DNA of 64,000 nucleotides, taken from contig NZ_JAENXS010000002.1 of NCBI RefSeq assembly GCF_016612535.1, positions 1,860,001-1,924,000 on the forward strand. The letters run 5' to 3'. Within the stretch, counting starts at the first letter, position 1, and every line of letters starts with the position of its first letter. This document shows, piece after piece, positions 1-10,174 of this stretch. The translations under genes were made by a program, and so were the position numbers. The notes beneath the pieces are model-generated. The model saw nothing but the letters and a program-made list of their open reading frames with translations. It had not been told where the DNA came from and searched no databases. The DNA is from Bradyrhizobium diazoefficiens (GTDB lineage Bacteria; Pseudomonadota; Alphaproteobacteria; Rhizobiales; Xanthobacteraceae).

Positions 1-257
1 GAGACGATGATGGTCGACTTCTTGTCCTCGGCCTCCTGGAGCTTCGCGAGCAGCGACAACCCGTCCATCCGCGGCATGTTGATGTCCGAGACCACCAGGT
101 CGACAAGCGGATTCTGCTCGATCGACTCCAGCGCCTCGACGCCGTCGCGCGCGAATATGAAGTTGACCAGCCCGTCGCGGATCTGCCTGCGGAACTTTTG
201 CAGGATCAGCGCCTCCAGATCAGGCTCGTCGTCGACGAAGAGAATGGTCGGGGTCAT
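1..257 (-). CDS. Response regulator receiver protein, 3' part missing at window edge
   Basis: Reading leftward from an ATG at 255-257, the frame encodes a CheY-like receiver start: [17 protein letters not shown], with the acidic pair DDE, then the phospho-acceptor region LVDLVVSDINMPRMDG. It runs off the left edge, so any output domain is unseen. The start overlaps the stop of the preceding response regulator by an ATGA, so the two are translationally coupled, and both follow a hybrid-looking sensor kinase on the same strand. Likely a phospho-receiver acting with that kinase; whether it carries an effector domain cannot be told. Confidence 0.85.
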   Translation of the reverse strand, partial: MTPTILFVDDEPDLEALILQKFRRQIRDGLVNFIFARDGVEALESIEQNPLVDLVVSDINMPRMDGLSLLAKLQEAEDKKSTIIV

Positions 258-643
258 GCCGCCTGCTCGAGCCTGGTGTCGATCTCCTGGCGCAATTGCG
301 CAAAGTCAATTGGCTTGGTGAGGAGCCCCGTGGCGCCACTTTCGATCGCCTTCCTGCGCGTCTCGAGGTCGCCATAGGCTGTGATCATGATGACCGGAAC
401 ATGCGGATGGTCGGCACGCACCTTCGGCAGCATGTCAAGTCCGCTCATGCCGGGCATGTTGATGTCCGACAGGATCAGGATTAGCGAGGGATCACGCACC
501 TCGGCCGCGCGCCTGAGCGCATCGGGCGCCGAGAGCGCGAATTCCATGTGGAAGCGACCGGCCCGCAGGTCCCGCCGGAACTGCTGCCGGAACAACGCCT
601 CGACGTCGGGCTCGTCATCGACGACCAAGATGTAAACGTTCAA
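254..643 (-). CDS. Receiver-only response regulator (CheY-like)
   Basis: A 129-residue protein that is a single receiver domain. Visible signatures are the acidic pocket VVDDEPDV near residues 8-13, the phospho-acceptor Asp in [13 protein letters not shown], the conserved Thr/Ala region VIMITAYGD and the Lys of LLTKPID. No DNA-binding or enzymatic domain follows, so it probably relays phosphate or acts by protein contact. Its start overlaps the stop of the sensor kinase (ATGA at 640-643) and its stop overlaps the start of the next receiver, giving a tightly coupled kinase-RR-RR operon. Confidence 0.9.
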   Translation of the reverse strand: MNVYILVVDDEPDVEALFRQQFRRDLRAGRFHMEFALSAPDALRRAAEVRDPSLILILSDINMPGMSGLDMLPKVRADHPHVPVIMITAYGDLETRRKAIESGATGLLTKPIDFAQLRQEIDTRLEQAA

Positions 644-3600
644 GTCGTGCCTCCGGCAGTATTTCCTGCTGCCATGGTCCGCGGCAGGGTGATGATGAAT
701 TCGGTGAAAACACCGGGCTCGGTATTCACGTCGATCGTACCGCCGTGCTGCTTCACGACGATGTCGTGGCTCATGGAGAGGCCGAGCCCGGTGCCCTCGC
801 CGGCCGGTTTGGTGGTGAAGAAGGGATTGAACATCTTCTCCTTCACCTCCTGCGGAATGCCCGTGCCGTTGTCGCGGATCCGGATCTCCACCCTGCCGCC
901 CAAGTCTTTCGTCTCGGCACTCAAGGTCGGCTCGAAACCGTCCGCGGCGCTTTCCTTGCGCTTGGTCCCCGCATAGAAGCCGTTCGAGATCAGATTGAGG
1001 AAGACGCGCGTGATCTCCTGGGGATAGATGTCGACCATGCCTGCGGCCCGATCGAAATCGCGCTTCAACGTAACGTTAAAGCCGGGTTTTTCGGCACGGG
1101 CACCGTGATAGGCGAGATTGAGGCTCTCCTCCACGATCGCGTTGATGTCGGCGAGGCGATGCTCGCCGGAGCCTTCGCGCGAATGCAGCAGCATGTTCTT
1201 GACAATGGAATCGGCGCGCTTGCCGTGCTGCACGACTTTCTCAAGATTGCCCTTGAGCATGTGGGTCAGTTCGTCGACCTCTTCTTTTGTCTTGTCGGCA
1301 AGCCCGGCCGATTGCAGCACCTCATTGAGTTCGTCGATCAGCTCGGTCGAGACCGACGAAAAATTGTTGACGAAGTTGAGCGGGTTCTTGATCTCGTGGG
1401 CGATTCCCGCGGTGAGCTGGCCGAGCGACGCCAGCTTCTCGGTCTGGATCAGGCGACCCTGGGCGGCGCGCAGCTCGTCGAGCGATTGCGAGAGCTCCCT
1501 GGTGCGTTCTTGAACTTCGTCGAACAGCCTGACGTTTTCGATCGCGATCAGCGCCTGGTCGGCAAAGGTGGTCGCAAGTTCGACCTGCTTGGCGCTGAAC
1601 GGCCGCACCTGGTGACGCGTCAATACGAATACGCCGATCGGCGCACCATCCCGCGATAGCGGTACGCCGAGCATGGTGCGTATGTCGGCGCTCCGTCGGG
1701 CCGCAGAGGGCGCGAACTCCGGATCCGCCTGGACGTCGGGAACATGGATCGTCTTCCCCTCCAGCAGGGTCCGCCCGACGACGCTTCCCCGTTCCGGCAC
1801 GGTCGTGAACGTGGCGAGGTGACTTTTCTGAGAGTCGGCAAGTCCATGGCTGGCCGCCAGCCGATACCCATCATCCATGGGACGGAAAATCGTCCCCTCG
1901 TCCGCATCACACAGGCGCGCCGCGGATTCCACGAGCGTATCCAGGACAGTCTGCAGGTCGAACGCCGAGCGACTGATCACCTTCAAGACCTCGGCGGTCG
2001 CAGTCTGCTGTTGGAGCGATTCGCTAAGGTCGTCCGTGCGCTGACGCAATTCCTTGAGCAGCCGCGTATTCTCGATGGCGATCACGGCCTGGTTTGCAAA
2101 ATTGGTCACCAGCTCGATCTGTTTTTCCGTAAACGGATGGACCTCCTGGTGAAAAATGCCGATTGCACCGATGACCTCGGTGTCCTTGAGCAAGGGGACC
2201 GCAAGGATAGTACGCGCTCCGGCGAGATCGGCATTGGCCCGGCGCACCGGATCGCCCTCGATGTAAGCGCGCTCGGCCTTCGAATCGATGACATGAACCG
2301 CCTGCTTGCTACGAAGCAGCCGGCCCATCGCCGTGTCCGGGCCGGGACGGAACAGCGGTTCGCGCCGCCGCTGTTCGGCGAAGGCCTCTGGTGCGTTGTG
2401 AAGAGCCACGCATCGGGCGGAATCGCCCTCCACCAAGAGCATCATTCCAAATTTTGCCTCGCATATCCGGGTGGCATTCGCGAGCATCACGTCGAAGACG
2501 GGCTGCAGGTCGCCGGAGGAATTGCTGATAGCCCGCAGCACCTCGGCCGTCGCGGTTTGCTGCTGCAATGACTCGCTCAATTCCGCGGTCCGCTGCTCGA
2601 CCTTGTTTTCGAGGTCGGCATAGGATTCCTGCAGGCGCTCGCCCATGTGGTTGAACTGCTCGGCGAGCTCCTCGAGCTCGTCTCCGGTCTTGACCGTGAT
2701 CCGTTGGCCGAAATCGCCGCTGCCGATGCGCTCGGCGCCGCTGCGCAGCGCCTGGATCGGGCCGACCATGCGGCGTGCGAGGAATATTCCGGCAAGCACC
2801 GCAAAGATCGAGGCCGCAAGCAGCACGATCGCAAGCCGCTCCAGCGAGGCATAGAGCGCCGCATAGGCCTCCTCGACCGGCATCTCGACGAACATGGTCC
2901 AGCCGAGCGGGTTGATCGGCGCGGATGCCGTCAGAACCTCCTGTCCCTGGATGTTGGTCGCTTCCTGCAAAGCGTCTGGCATGACCCCGCCACCGGCCTG
3001 CGCGGCGCGCACCTGCGCCAGCCCCGACATGTCGGTATTGCGCAGCACGAGACTGATGTCGGGGTGCGCGATCAGGCGTCCCTGCGGGCCGACCACATAG
3101 GCGTGCCCGTGCTCGCCGACCTTGATCTGGGACACAACGTCCCAGATCAGCTTGAGGTTGACCTCCGCGATGCTAACGCCGGCATCCTTCCTCGCGCCGG
3201 CCAGTGCCAGCGTCATGTAGGGCTCGGACTCCCTCCGGAAATACACCGGCCCGTAATAGACCTTGTGCGCGACGGCTTCGGTGAACTTCGGATCGCTGGA
3301 CAGGTCGATGCCGCTGTCGATCGCGTCCATCGCCAGCCGTGAGACGCGCAGGCGCTCCTTGCCGGTCGAGTCCACCTGAGCGAGCTCGGTGATCGCGGGG
3401 ACCTGACGCAGCAGCCGCAGGGCGTCGAACCGGCGCGGCTCGATCGAGCCCGCCGACCATGGCAGCTGGGTCGTCCAGCCGAGCTGGCTCTCGATCTCCT
3501 TGACGAACTGGCTGATCTTGGCAGCCGCGGCCTCGGCCTGCTCGTGCTGGACCCGGATCAGCGCGGCCTTGTGCTCGCGATAATAGAAGAAGACCTCGAA

Positions 3601-3771
3601 CAGGCCGTTGGCAAGCAGGGCGACGGCGACCACGGCCACGAACAGCGCAACATATTTGGTGAACAGTCGGGTCCTGATCCCCCGCCCCACTTCCGCGGAC
3701 ACAGCAGCGCCGCCGGCCGCGCTCGGCAGCGGCCTGGTTTGCGGGGTGTCGGGATGGACGGAAATGCTCAT
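640..3771 (-). CDS. Membrane sensor histidine kinase with HAMP and two GAF domains
   Basis: About 1043 residues from the ATG at 3769-3771 ([10 protein letters not shown]). Order: cytoplasmic N-tail, TM1 ([16 protein letters not shown]), a long periplasmic Cache-like sensor, TM2 ([18 protein letters not shown]), HAMP, two GAF domains each preceded by a near-identical [14 protein letters not shown] linker, then HisKA with phospho-His in [12 protein letters not shown] and an HATPase with N-box NLISNGF and G-boxes DNGTGIP and GTGLGLS. It lacks a fused receiver, fitting the two receiver genes just downstream. An upstream in-frame start at 3867 would translate through an intergenic repeat, so I reject it. 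The signal is unknown. Confidence 0.9.
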   Translation of the reverse strand: MSISVHPDTPQTRPLPSAAGGAAVSAEVGRGIRTRLFTKYVALFVAVVAVALLANGLFEVFFYYREHKAALIRVQHEQAEAAAAKISQFVKEIESQLGWTTQLPWSAGSIEPRRFDALRLLRQVPAITELAQVDSTGKERLRVSRLAMDAIDSGIDLSSDPKFTEAVAHKVYYGPVYFRRESEPYMTLALAGARKDAGVSIAEVNLKLIWDVVSQIKVGEHGHAYVVGPQGRLIAHPDISLVLRNTDMSGLAQVRAAQAGGGVMPDALQEATNIQGQEVLTASAPINPLGWTMFVEMPVEEAYAALYASLERLAIVLLAASIFAVLAGIFLARRMVGPIQALRSGAERIGSGDFGQRITVKTGDELEELAEQFNHMGERLQESYADLENKVEQRTAELSESLQQQTATAEVLRAISNSSGDLQPVFDVMLANATRICEAKFGMMLLVEGDSARCVALHNAPEAFAEQRRREPLFRPGPDTAMGRLLRSKQAVHVIDSKAERAYIEGDPVRRANADLAGARTILAVPLLKDTEVIGAIGIFHQEVHPFTEKQIELVTNFANQAVIAIENTRLLKELRQRTDDLSESLQQQTATAEVLKVISRSAFDLQTVLDTLVESAARLCDADEGTIFRPMDDGYRLAASHGLADSQKSHLATFTTVPERGSVVGRTLLEGKTIHVPDVQADPEFAPSAARRSADIRTMLGVPLSRDGAPIGVFVLTRHQVRPFSAKQVELATTFADQALIAIENVRLFDEVQERTRELSQSLDELRAAQGRLIQTEKLASLGQLTAGIAHEIKNPLNFVNNFSSVSTELIDELNEVLQSAGLADKTKEEVDELTHMLKGNLEKVVQHGKRADSIVKNMLLHSREGSGEHRLADINAIVEESLNLAYHGARAEKPGFNVTLKRDFDRAAGMVDIYPQEITRVFLNLISNGFYAGTKRKESAADGFEPTLSAETKDLGGRVEIRIRDNGTGIPQEVKEKMFNPFFTTKPAGEGTGLGLSMSHDIVVKQHGGTIDVNTEPGVFTEFIITLPRTMAAGNTAGGTT

Positions 3772-3781
3772 TCCCCCAAGC

Positions 3782-3886
3782 CTAGAGCCCTTTCCGTTCC
3801 GATGGAATCGGAACGGGGCTCTAGATTCTTGTTTTGACGCGTTTTCTTTACGCGAACCGGTATCCATTTCGCTCGAAAACGCTCTA
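3782..3886. repeat. Intergenic palindromic repeat
   Basis: A perfect long hairpin: outer arms CTAGAGCCC at 3782-3790 and GGGCTCTAG at 3816-3824, inner arms CCGTTCCGAT and ATCGGAACGG around a 3-base loop. It is followed by a conserved-looking tail to about 3886 (CGCGTTTTCTTTACGCG and related). I recognise the type as a dispersed Bradyrhizobium/Rhodopseudomonas intergenic repeat. It lies between the binding-protein stop and the kinase start and may also act as a transcript hairpin. Confidence 0.75.
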
Positions 3887-3927
3887 GCAAGAAGGCCGGA
3901 CCTTGTCTCTCGCTGCAGCGCACAAGG

Positions 3928-4911
3928 TTATTCGATGACTTCGTCGGCAAGTGCCAGCAAGGTGGGCGGAATTTCAAGTCCGGTCGCCTTGGCCGTCTTG
4001 AGATTGATCACAAGGGGATAGCGGGTCGGCAGCTCGAACGGCAAATCGCCGGGGTTGGCCCCGTTGAAGATGCGGGCGACCAGGGCCGCCGCCCGCTCGA
4101 AGGATTCCGAGGAGTCGGCACCATAGGACATCAGGCCGCCGTCGCGGGCAAACTGGTCGAATTCGTAGATCGCCGGCAGCCTTCGGACGGCAGCGAACTC
4201 GAACACGCGCGCGCGATTGAGAATGGTCAGCGCGTCCGCCACCATCAGGATGCCGTCGGGCAAATCGTCATTCATCGCTGAAAAAGCTTCGTTGAAATCG
4301 TCGGGTTCGCGGACACCTAACGCCTGCACGGTCAGGCCGAGCGCCTGGGCCGCCTTCGCGGACGCCTGGTAACGCATGGTCATGCCGAGGTCGTCCTTGT
4401 TCCAGAGCATCGCGACCTTGGTCAGCTTCGGCGATACCTCCTTGAGCAGCGACAGCCGCTTGGCACTCAGCGTCGCTGCGACGTCCGAAATCCCGGTGAT
4501 CTTGCCGCCCGGATGCGCCAGGCTTTCGATCAGCCTGGTTTCGACGGGATCACCGACGCCGCTGGCCGCGACGGTGGCTATGCCGGCTGCCTTGGCAGCC
4601 ATCGCCGTCGGATAACCAATGATGACGATGACATCGACGTTCCTGGCCTTGAGCTCCGCGATCAGCGCAGGCAGCATTGCGACGTCGCCAAGCGCGCCCC
4701 GCGCCTCGAAGGTCAAGTTCTGGCCGAGCTTGAATCCACGCTGTTCAAGCACCTTAATCAGGATCTTGCCGCCCCGGCTCTCCGCCGTCACCGGCGCAAT
4801 CGGCGCCACCGTTCCAAGGCGATAGATGCGGCCTGGCGTATCGGCCGACGCCACGCCCGGCCGCGCCAGCGCCGCCCCGCCAAGCACTGCCAGAAATTCG
4901 CGTCTCTTCAT
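3928..4911 (-). CDS. ABC transporter substrate-binding protein (ABC_sub_bind family)
   Basis: About 327 residues from MKRREFLAVLGGAALA, a twin-arginine-type leader with a KRREF box, so probably exported folded to the periplasm. The body matches the PF04392 family, annotated as tryptophan/tyrosine or sugar-type binding proteins and greatly expanded in Bradyrhizobium: periplasmic Rossmann lobes with DVIVIIGYPTAMAAK, GDPVETRLIESLAHPGGKITG and a C-terminal PLVINLKTAKATGLEIPPTLL. No permease or ATPase is adjacent, so it is an orphan binding protein; the ligand is unknown. An ATG seven codons upstream is possible. Confidence 0.85.
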   Translation of the reverse strand: MKRREFLAVLGGAALARPGVASADTPGRIYRLGTVAPIAPVTAESRGGKILIKVLEQRGFKLGQNLTFEARGALGDVAMLPALIAELKARNVDVIVIIGYPTAMAAKAAGIATVAASGVGDPVETRLIESLAHPGGKITGISDVAATLSAKRLSLLKEVSPKLTKVAMLWNKDDLGMTMRYQASAKAAQALGLTVQALGVREPDDFNEAFSAMNDDLPDGILMVADALTILNRARVFEFAAVRRLPAIYEFDQFARDGGLMSYGADSSESFERAAALVARIFNGANPGDLPFELPTRYPLVINLKTAKATGLEIPPTLLALADEVIE

Positions 4912-4977
4912 CCGACGACCTGCCACAGGCACCCACGCTCCGCGCTCCAGCCATCATCATACGGGATGTTGCGCACC

Positions 4978-5014
4978 AAAAAAAAGCGGCAACAGCGAAG
5001 GCTGTTGCCGCTTT
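4978..5014 (-). terminator. Rho-independent terminator of the efflux operon
   Basis: Perfect 11-bp stem GCGGCAACAGC (4986-4996) / GCTGTTGCCGC (5001-5011) with a 4-base loop. On the minus strand it is followed by eight T residues (A-run at 4978-4985). It sits 22 bases beyond the RND stop codon and is the right orientation for that gene. Confidence 0.9.
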
Positions 5015-5035
5015 CGTACGCAAATTGAACCTTGG

Positions 5036-8000
5036 TCAGGTCGGGCGTAGCGCCTTGGCGCCGACGTCGAGCTCGTTGACCTGCTTGTTCCGCTCGGAAT
5101 CGGCCGCCGCGCGATGGTCGCTCGCCAGCACGACATAGACGGCAGGCAGCACGAACAGCGTGAACAGCGTGCCGATCGACATGCCGGCGACGACCACGAG
5201 ACCGATCGAGAAGCGGCTGGCCGCACCGGCGCCGGACGCGGTCAGCAGCGGGATCAGGCCGGTCACCATCGCGGCCGTCGTCATCAGGATCGGCCGGAGG
5301 CGGATGCGCGCGGACATTTCGATGGCCGAGCGGCGGTCGAGCCGTTCGTTGACCTGAAGCTCGTTGGCGAACTCCACCATCAGGATGCCGTGCTTGGTGA
5401 TCAGGCCGACCAGGGTGAGCAGACCGACCTGGGTGTAGATGTTCATGGTGGCGACGCCGAAGAACAGCGGGATCAACGCGCCCACGATCGCCATCGGCAC
5501 CGAGATCATGATCACCAGCGGATCGCGCAAGCTCTCGAACTGGGCCGCCAGCACCAGGAAGATGATGATCAACGCGAAGCCGAAGGTGATCGCGAGCTGA
5601 TTGCCTTCCTGCACATACTGTCGGGAGTCGGCCAGGTAGTCATGGCTGAAGCCCTGCGGCAGCTTCTTCGCCTCGCTTTCGAGGAAGTCGACCGCCGCAC
5701 CGACCGTCACGCCGGGCATCGGCACGGCCGAGAACGTCGCCGAATTGAGCTGATTGTAGTGCGTCAGCGAGTTCGGAGCGGTCTTGGTCTTGATCGAGAC
5801 CACCGTCGACAGCGGGAGCTGCTGGCCAGTGTTGGTGGTCACGTAATAGCCGCCCAGCGATTCCGGCGAGAGCCGCTTGCCGCGCGGCACCTGCGGGATG
5901 ACCTGATAGGAACGGCCCTCGAGATTGAAGCGGTTGGTGTAGTTGCCGCCGAGCAGGATCGCCAGCGTGCTGCCGAGATTTTGCATGTTGACGCCGAGGT
6001 CCTGGGCCTTGGTGCGGTCGATCGTCACCTCCACGTTCGGCTGGTTGTAAGCAAGATCGCTGTCGGAGACGATGAACATGCCGCTCTTGCGCGCGGCGTC
6101 CTTCAGCTTCTCCATCTGCTCATAGACCGTCTGGAACCCGGCGGTGGAGTTGATCACCATCTGCACCGGCAGGCCGCCGGGGCCACCCGGCAGCGGCGGC
6201 AGGTTGAATGCAAAGGCCTGAACACCCTCGATCTTGGAGAGCTCGGCCTGGACCAGCGGCTTCAGCTTGATCGAGGAACGCTTGCGTTCGTCCCACGGCT
6301 TCAGCAACATGCCGGCAATCCCGCCCTGCGGGCCGTTGATGCCGTTCAGCACGAAGCGCAGATCGGTTTCGGGGAACTTCTGGAATTCCTTGTCGAGCTT
6401 CTCACCATAGAAGTCGACATAGTCGATGTTGGCGTATTTCGGTGCCTTGGTCACCGCGAACACGATGCCCTGGTCTTCCTCGGGTGCGAGCTCCTTCGAG
6501 GTGTGCATGTAGAGGAAGCCCACGAGCCCGAGGATCGTCACCGCGAACAGGCCGGTGATGGCCTTGTAGTCGAGCGAGCGGTCGAGCCGTCGGCCGTACC
6601 ATCGCGTGACGGCGCCAAACACCCTGTTCACCAGCTTTGCGAACCGGCCTTCTTCCGTGTTCCTCAGCAGCACCGAGCACATCATCGGCGACAGCGTCAG
6701 CGCGATCACGCCCGACACGATCACCGAACCCGCCAACGTGAAGGCGAATTCGCGGAACAGCGAGCCGGTCAGTCCGCCGAGGAAGCCGATCGGGGCATAC
6801 ACGGCGGCCAGCGTGATCGTCATCGAGACGACCGGGCCGACGATTTCGCGCGCGCCTTCCAGTGCAGACTGCACCGGTGTCTTCCCTTCTTCCAGATGCC
6901 GATGGATGTTCTCCACCACCACGATGGCATCGTCGACCACAAGCCCGATCGCGAGCACCATCGCCAGCAGCGTCAGCAGGTTGAAGCTGAAGCCCAACAT
7001 CAGCATCAGCGTGCAGACGCCGATCATCGACAGCGGGATCGTGACGACCGGAATGATGACGGAGCGGAACGACGCCAGGAACAGGAAGATCACCACGATG
7101 ACGATGATCACGGCCTCGCCCAGCGTCTTCTCGACCTCGTCGATCGACGACTGAATGAACTTGGTCGAATCGTAGGCGACCTTCATCTTCATCGACGGCG
7201 GCAAATTGCGCTCGAGCTCGGGGAACAGCGCGCGCACGCCCTTCACCAGGGTCAGCGGGTTGCCCTGCGGGGTCGCCTGCACGCCGATGAAGATCGCATG
7301 CTCGCCATTGAACGCGACGCTCGCATCCGTGCTCTGCGCGGCAAGCTCGACGGTGGCGATGTCCTCCATCCGCACGAAGCCGCCGTCCTTGGCCTTGACG
7401 ATCATCTTCTTGAACTGGTTGACGTCGGTCAGCCCGGTGTTTGTCGATATGTTCGAGACGATCAGATAGCCCTTGGTCTGGCCCGCCGCGGATTGGAAAT
7501 TATTCGCGGCGATCGCCGCGGAGACATCTGCCGGCGAGACGTTGCGGCCGGCCATCTTCATCGGGTCAAGCCACAGCCGCATCGCAAAGGTCTGGCCGCC
7601 CAGGATGTCGGCGGACGCCACGCCGTCGACCGTTGACAGCACGGGCTGTACCACGCGCGTGAGATAGTCGGAGATCGCCGAGCCCGACAGCTCGTCCGAG
7701 GAGAAGCCAAGATACATCACGGCCGTGGTCTGGCCCGTGGTCTTGGTGACGATCGGGTCGTTGGATTCCTTCGGGATCAGATATTTGACCGAGTTGGTCT
7801 TCGCGAGCACCTCGGTGAGTGCCTGATTGGGATCGAAGTTCAGCTTGATGTAGACCTGGATCGTCGAGGTGCCGAGCACCGAGGACGAGGTGATGTAGTC
7901 GACGCCCTCGGCGGAGGCGACCGCCTGCTCGATCGGCGTGGTGATGAAGCCCTGGATCAGGTCGGCCGATGCGCCGGGATAGACGGTCGTGATGTTGATG

Positions 8001-8131
8001 ACCGTGTTCGACAGCTTTGGATATTGCCGGATCGGCAGCGTCGTCGCCGCGCGCAGGCCGATCAGAAGGATCAGCAGGCTGACGACGATCGACAGGACCG
8101 GGCGTTTGATGAAAATATCAGTAAAGCGCAT
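5036..8131 (-). CDS. RND multidrug efflux transporter, inner-membrane pump (HAE1 family)
   Basis: 1031 residues, the standard size of AcrB/MexB-type pumps. It begins MRFTDIFIKRPVLSIVVS, a typical RND N-terminus with TM1, and has the two periplasmic porter/docking repeats and the duplicated TM bundle. The proton-relay pair is Asp400-Asp401 in GLVVDDAIVVVEN (TM4). It pumps substrates from membrane/periplasm through a tripartite channel using proton motive force. It is third in a TetR-MFP-RND operon; no outer-membrane TolC-like gene is in the window. Substrate specificity cannot be read from sequence. Confidence 0.95.
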   Translation of the reverse strand: MRFTDIFIKRPVLSIVVSLLILLIGLRAATTLPIRQYPKLSNTVINITTVYPGASADLIQGFITTPIEQAVASAEGVDYITSSSVLGTSTIQVYIKLNFDPNQALTEVLAKTNSVKYLIPKESNDPIVTKTTGQTTAVMYLGFSSDELSGSAISDYLTRVVQPVLSTVDGVASADILGGQTFAMRLWLDPMKMAGRNVSPADVSAAIAANNFQSAAGQTKGYLIVSNISTNTGLTDVNQFKKMIVKAKDGGFVRMEDIATVELAAQSTDASVAFNGEHAIFIGVQATPQGNPLTLVKGVRALFPELERNLPPSMKMKVAYDSTKFIQSSIDEVEKTLGEAVIIVIVVIFLFLASFRSVIIPVVTIPLSMIGVCTLMLMLGFSFNLLTLLAMVLAIGLVVDDAIVVVENIHRHLEEGKTPVQSALEGAREIVGPVVSMTITLAAVYAPIGFLGGLTGSLFREFAFTLAGSVIVSGVIALTLSPMMCSVLLRNTEEGRFAKLVNRVFGAVTRWYGRRLDRSLDYKAITGLFAVTILGLVGFLYMHTSKELAPEEDQGIVFAVTKAPKYANIDYVDFYGEKLDKEFQKFPETDLRFVLNGINGPQGGIAGMLLKPWDERKRSSIKLKPLVQAELSKIEGVQAFAFNLPPLPGGPGGLPVQMVINSTAGFQTVYEQMEKLKDAARKSGMFIVSDSDLAYNQPNVEVTIDRTKAQDLGVNMQNLGSTLAILLGGNYTNRFNLEGRSYQVIPQVPRGKRLSPESLGGYYVTTNTGQQLPLSTVVSIKTKTAPNSLTHYNQLNSATFSAVPMPGVTVGAAVDFLESEAKKLPQGFSHDYLADSRQYVQEGNQLAITFGFALIIIFLVLAAQFESLRDPLVIMISVPMAIVGALIPLFFGVATMNIYTQVGLLTLVGLITKHGILMVEFANELQVNERLDRRSAIEMSARIRLRPILMTTAAMVTGLIPLLTASGAGAASRFSIGLVVVAGMSIGTLFTLFVLPAVYVVLASDHRAAADSERNKQVNELDVGAKALRPT

Positions 8132-8210
8132 CGCGGCGATCTCGATTCGATCTCGATTTCTTGGGCTTATGAGGCATGATCCGGCCGTGCCGGATCATGC
8201 GAGCGCATCG

Positions 8211-9410
8211 TCAGTAACGCGGCGGCTGCGCCGGGATCTGCGGAGCCGGGTCGGTCGAAATCGACACCGCCGCACCCGATTGCAGCTTGAGCTGGCCGAC
8301 GGCGACGACCTTGTCGCCCGGCTTCAGGCCCTTGACGATTTCAGCACGACCATCGACCCGGTTGCCGGTCTGCACGAAGGTGCGAACCGCGCTCAGGCTG
8401 GTCTTGCCGTCCTCGCCTTTCTTTTCGGTGATCACGAACACGGAGTCGCCGTACAGCGTATAATCGACCGCCGTCTCCGGCACGGTGATCACGGCCGGCT
8501 TGTCCGGCAGCACCACCGTGGTGGTCACGAACATGCCGGGCTTCAGGATCTTCTCCGGATTGGCGACTGTCGCCTGCACGCGAATGTTGCGGGTGTCGGT
8601 CGCGATCTGCGGCTCGATCGTGGTAATCTTGCCGTCGAAGGTGCGGCCCGGATAGGCGTCGACCTTCAGCCGGACGGGCTGGCCGACCTTGAGGTTGCCG
8701 GAGTCCTTTTCCGTCACGGTGAAATTCGCCCACAGCTCCGACAGATCGGTCAGCGACACGATCGCCGTGCCGGCCGTCAGATACTGGCCGAGCTCGACCT
8801 TGCGGACGCCGAGATCGCCGGCGAACGGCGCACGCACCAGCTTCTGCGAGATCAGCGCCTCGGTCTTGGCGATGCCGGCCATGGCCTGGTCATAGGCGGC
8901 TTGTGCAGTATCGACGGTCGCTTGCGGGCCGAACTGGCGCGCGGCCAGTTGCTTGGCGCGATCGAGCGAAAGCTGTGCGACGGTCGCCTGCGCCTTGTAA
9001 TTGGCGAGGTCGCCCTGATCCGGCGCGTCGAACAGTTGCACCAGCGGCGTGCCGGCGTCGACATGCGAACCCGGCTCGAACTTGATCTCGGTGACACGGC
9101 CGTTGACGTCTGCGCTGACGTCGACCTGATGTACGGCGACCAGGCTGCCGACTGCGGTCAGCAGGTTCGGCACCACCTCGGACTTCGCCTCGGCTGCGCT
9201 GACCGAGGTCGGCGGCGGCTTGTTGTTGGCGAAGAACTGCTTGATCATCTGGCCGCGGAAATAGTTGAACCAGACCAGGCCACCGACGAGCGCGCCCAGC
9301 AGCGTGCCGACGATGATGAACCAGAGCACCGGCCGGACCGGGCGCTTGGGAGCCTTGTTGTCGATCGGTTCGCCCGAAATCTTGTGTTCGGTCACGATGT
9401 TCATTGTCAT
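8211..9410 (-). CDS. Efflux RND periplasmic adaptor (membrane fusion protein)
   Basis: About 399 residues from MTMNIVTEHK. N-terminal cytoplasmic stretch, one TM anchor (VLWFIIVGTLLGALVGGLVWF), then the lipoyl/hairpin/beta-barrel layout of AcrA-type adaptors: VDVSADVNGRVTEIKFEPGSHVDAGTPLVQL is the first lipoyl half and RAPFAGDLGVRKVELGQYL the second. It bridges the inner-membrane pump to an outer-membrane channel. The ATG at 9408-9410 overlaps the TetR stop as ATGA, which fixes the start over the upstream in-frame alternative. Pump gene follows 79 bases later. Confidence 0.93.
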   Translation of the reverse strand: MTMNIVTEHKISGEPIDNKAPKRPVRPVLWFIIVGTLLGALVGGLVWFNYFRGQMIKQFFANNKPPPTSVSAAEAKSEVVPNLLTAVGSLVAVHQVDVSADVNGRVTEIKFEPGSHVDAGTPLVQLFDAPDQGDLANYKAQATVAQLSLDRAKQLAARQFGPQATVDTAQAAYDQAMAGIAKTEALISQKLVRAPFAGDLGVRKVELGQYLTAGTAIVSLTDLSELWANFTVTEKDSGNLKVGQPVRLKVDAYPGRTFDGKITTIEPQIATDTRNIRVQATVANPEKILKPGMFVTTTVVLPDKPAVITVPETAVDYTLYGDSVFVITEKKGEDGKTSLSAVRTFVQTGNRVDGRAEIVKGLKPGDKVVAVGQLKLQSGAAVSISTDPAPQIPAQPPRY

Positions 9411-10108
9411 GCGCTTTCTGCAATCGCCGTCTGGCCGGCACAAGCGGCCTGATCGTGGCCCAAATGCGAGGCAATTGCGGCGTCGTTAAGTCCGATACCC
9501 CTCAAGAGAAACTCACACAGCTGCCGCTCCAGGTCGTTCGCCTTGCCGTAGACGAGGCAGGGCGTGGCCGGCAACCTGGCCAGCGCAGCCGTCATCACCG
9601 TATGATGCGCAAACCAGAACAGGTTGAGCGGCTCGATGCCGCAAGGCCGCGCGTCACCGGCCGTGACCGCCCGCTCCAGCGAGGCGACGAAGATCGCCCC
9701 GATCAGATTCTCGATCTTGGCATACAGCAGACGGCCGAATTCGCCGTCATCCAACTGGCTCGTGACCGTCAGTCGCAGGCGTTGGGCCTCCTCCTGGTCG
9801 AGACCGTCTGCGATCAGCAGGAAGTGCTGGACCATGCCGCGGATCAGTTCGACCAGAGTAGCCGTCGAAGGCTCCCGCTCGAGCAGCTCCATCAACGCAG
9901 GGTCCGCCTCGCATTCGTCGCTGAGGATTTCGGCGTAGAGCGCCGCCTTGGACGGAAAATGCTTGAACAGCAGCGCCTCGGAAATGGCAGCGGCGGCCGC
10001 CACGCTCTTGGTTGTGGTGCCGGTATAGCCGTGTCGGGCGAAACAGCGTTTTGCGGCACCGAGGATCAATTGACGCCTCAGGTCGCTCGTCATTCTCAGT
10101 GAGCTCAT
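9407..10108 (-). CDS. TetR/AcrR family repressor of the efflux operon
   Basis: About 233 residues from MSSLRMTSDLRRQLI. The N-terminal helix-turn-helix is clear: ILGAAKRCFARHGYTGTTTKSVAAAAAISEALLFKHFPSKAALYAEIL, about residues 14-61 (only short parts are family-diagnostic: HGYTGTT and LFKHFPSK). The C-terminal ligand pocket is divergent. It is first in the operon and ATGA-coupled to the adaptor gene, so it probably represses the operon and itself. A palindrome sits directly upstream of the chosen start. A second ATG at 10091-10093 (MTSDLRRQ) is equally possible; the start at 10162 would run through the palindrome. Confidence 0.88.
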   Translation of the reverse strand: MSSLRMTSDLRRQLILGAAKRCFARHGYTGTTTKSVAAAAAISEALLFKHFPSKAALYAEILSDECEADPALMELLEREPSTATLVELIRGMVQHFLLIADGLDQEEAQRLRLTVTSQLDDGEFGRLLYAKIENLIGAIFVASLERAVTAGDARPCGIEPLNLFWFAHHTVMTAALARLPATPCLVYGKANDLERQLCEFLLRGIGLNDAAIASHLGHDQAACAGQTAIAESA

Positions 10109-10112
10109 GCGA

Positions 10113-10128
10113 GTGAGTAAGCACTCAC
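10113..10128 (-). promoter_or_regulatory. Candidate TetR operator
   Basis: Inverted repeat GTGAGTAAGCACTCAC: 6-bp arms GTGAGT/ACTCAC with a 4-base spacer, immediately 5' of the TetR gene. The GTGAGT/ACTCAC form is common among TetR operators controlling RND pumps. Binding by this protein is inferred. Confidence 0.6.
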
Positions 10129-10174
10129 CCACGCCAAAGTCAAGCAGAATGGTGCAATGCAACCTTCATGGGTT

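Noticed and set aside
5114..7636. 840-codon open frame on the plus strand
   Set aside because: It is antisense to the RND pump, is His/Asp/Arg-rich low-quality sequence typical of GC-rich shadow frames, and has no recognisable domain.
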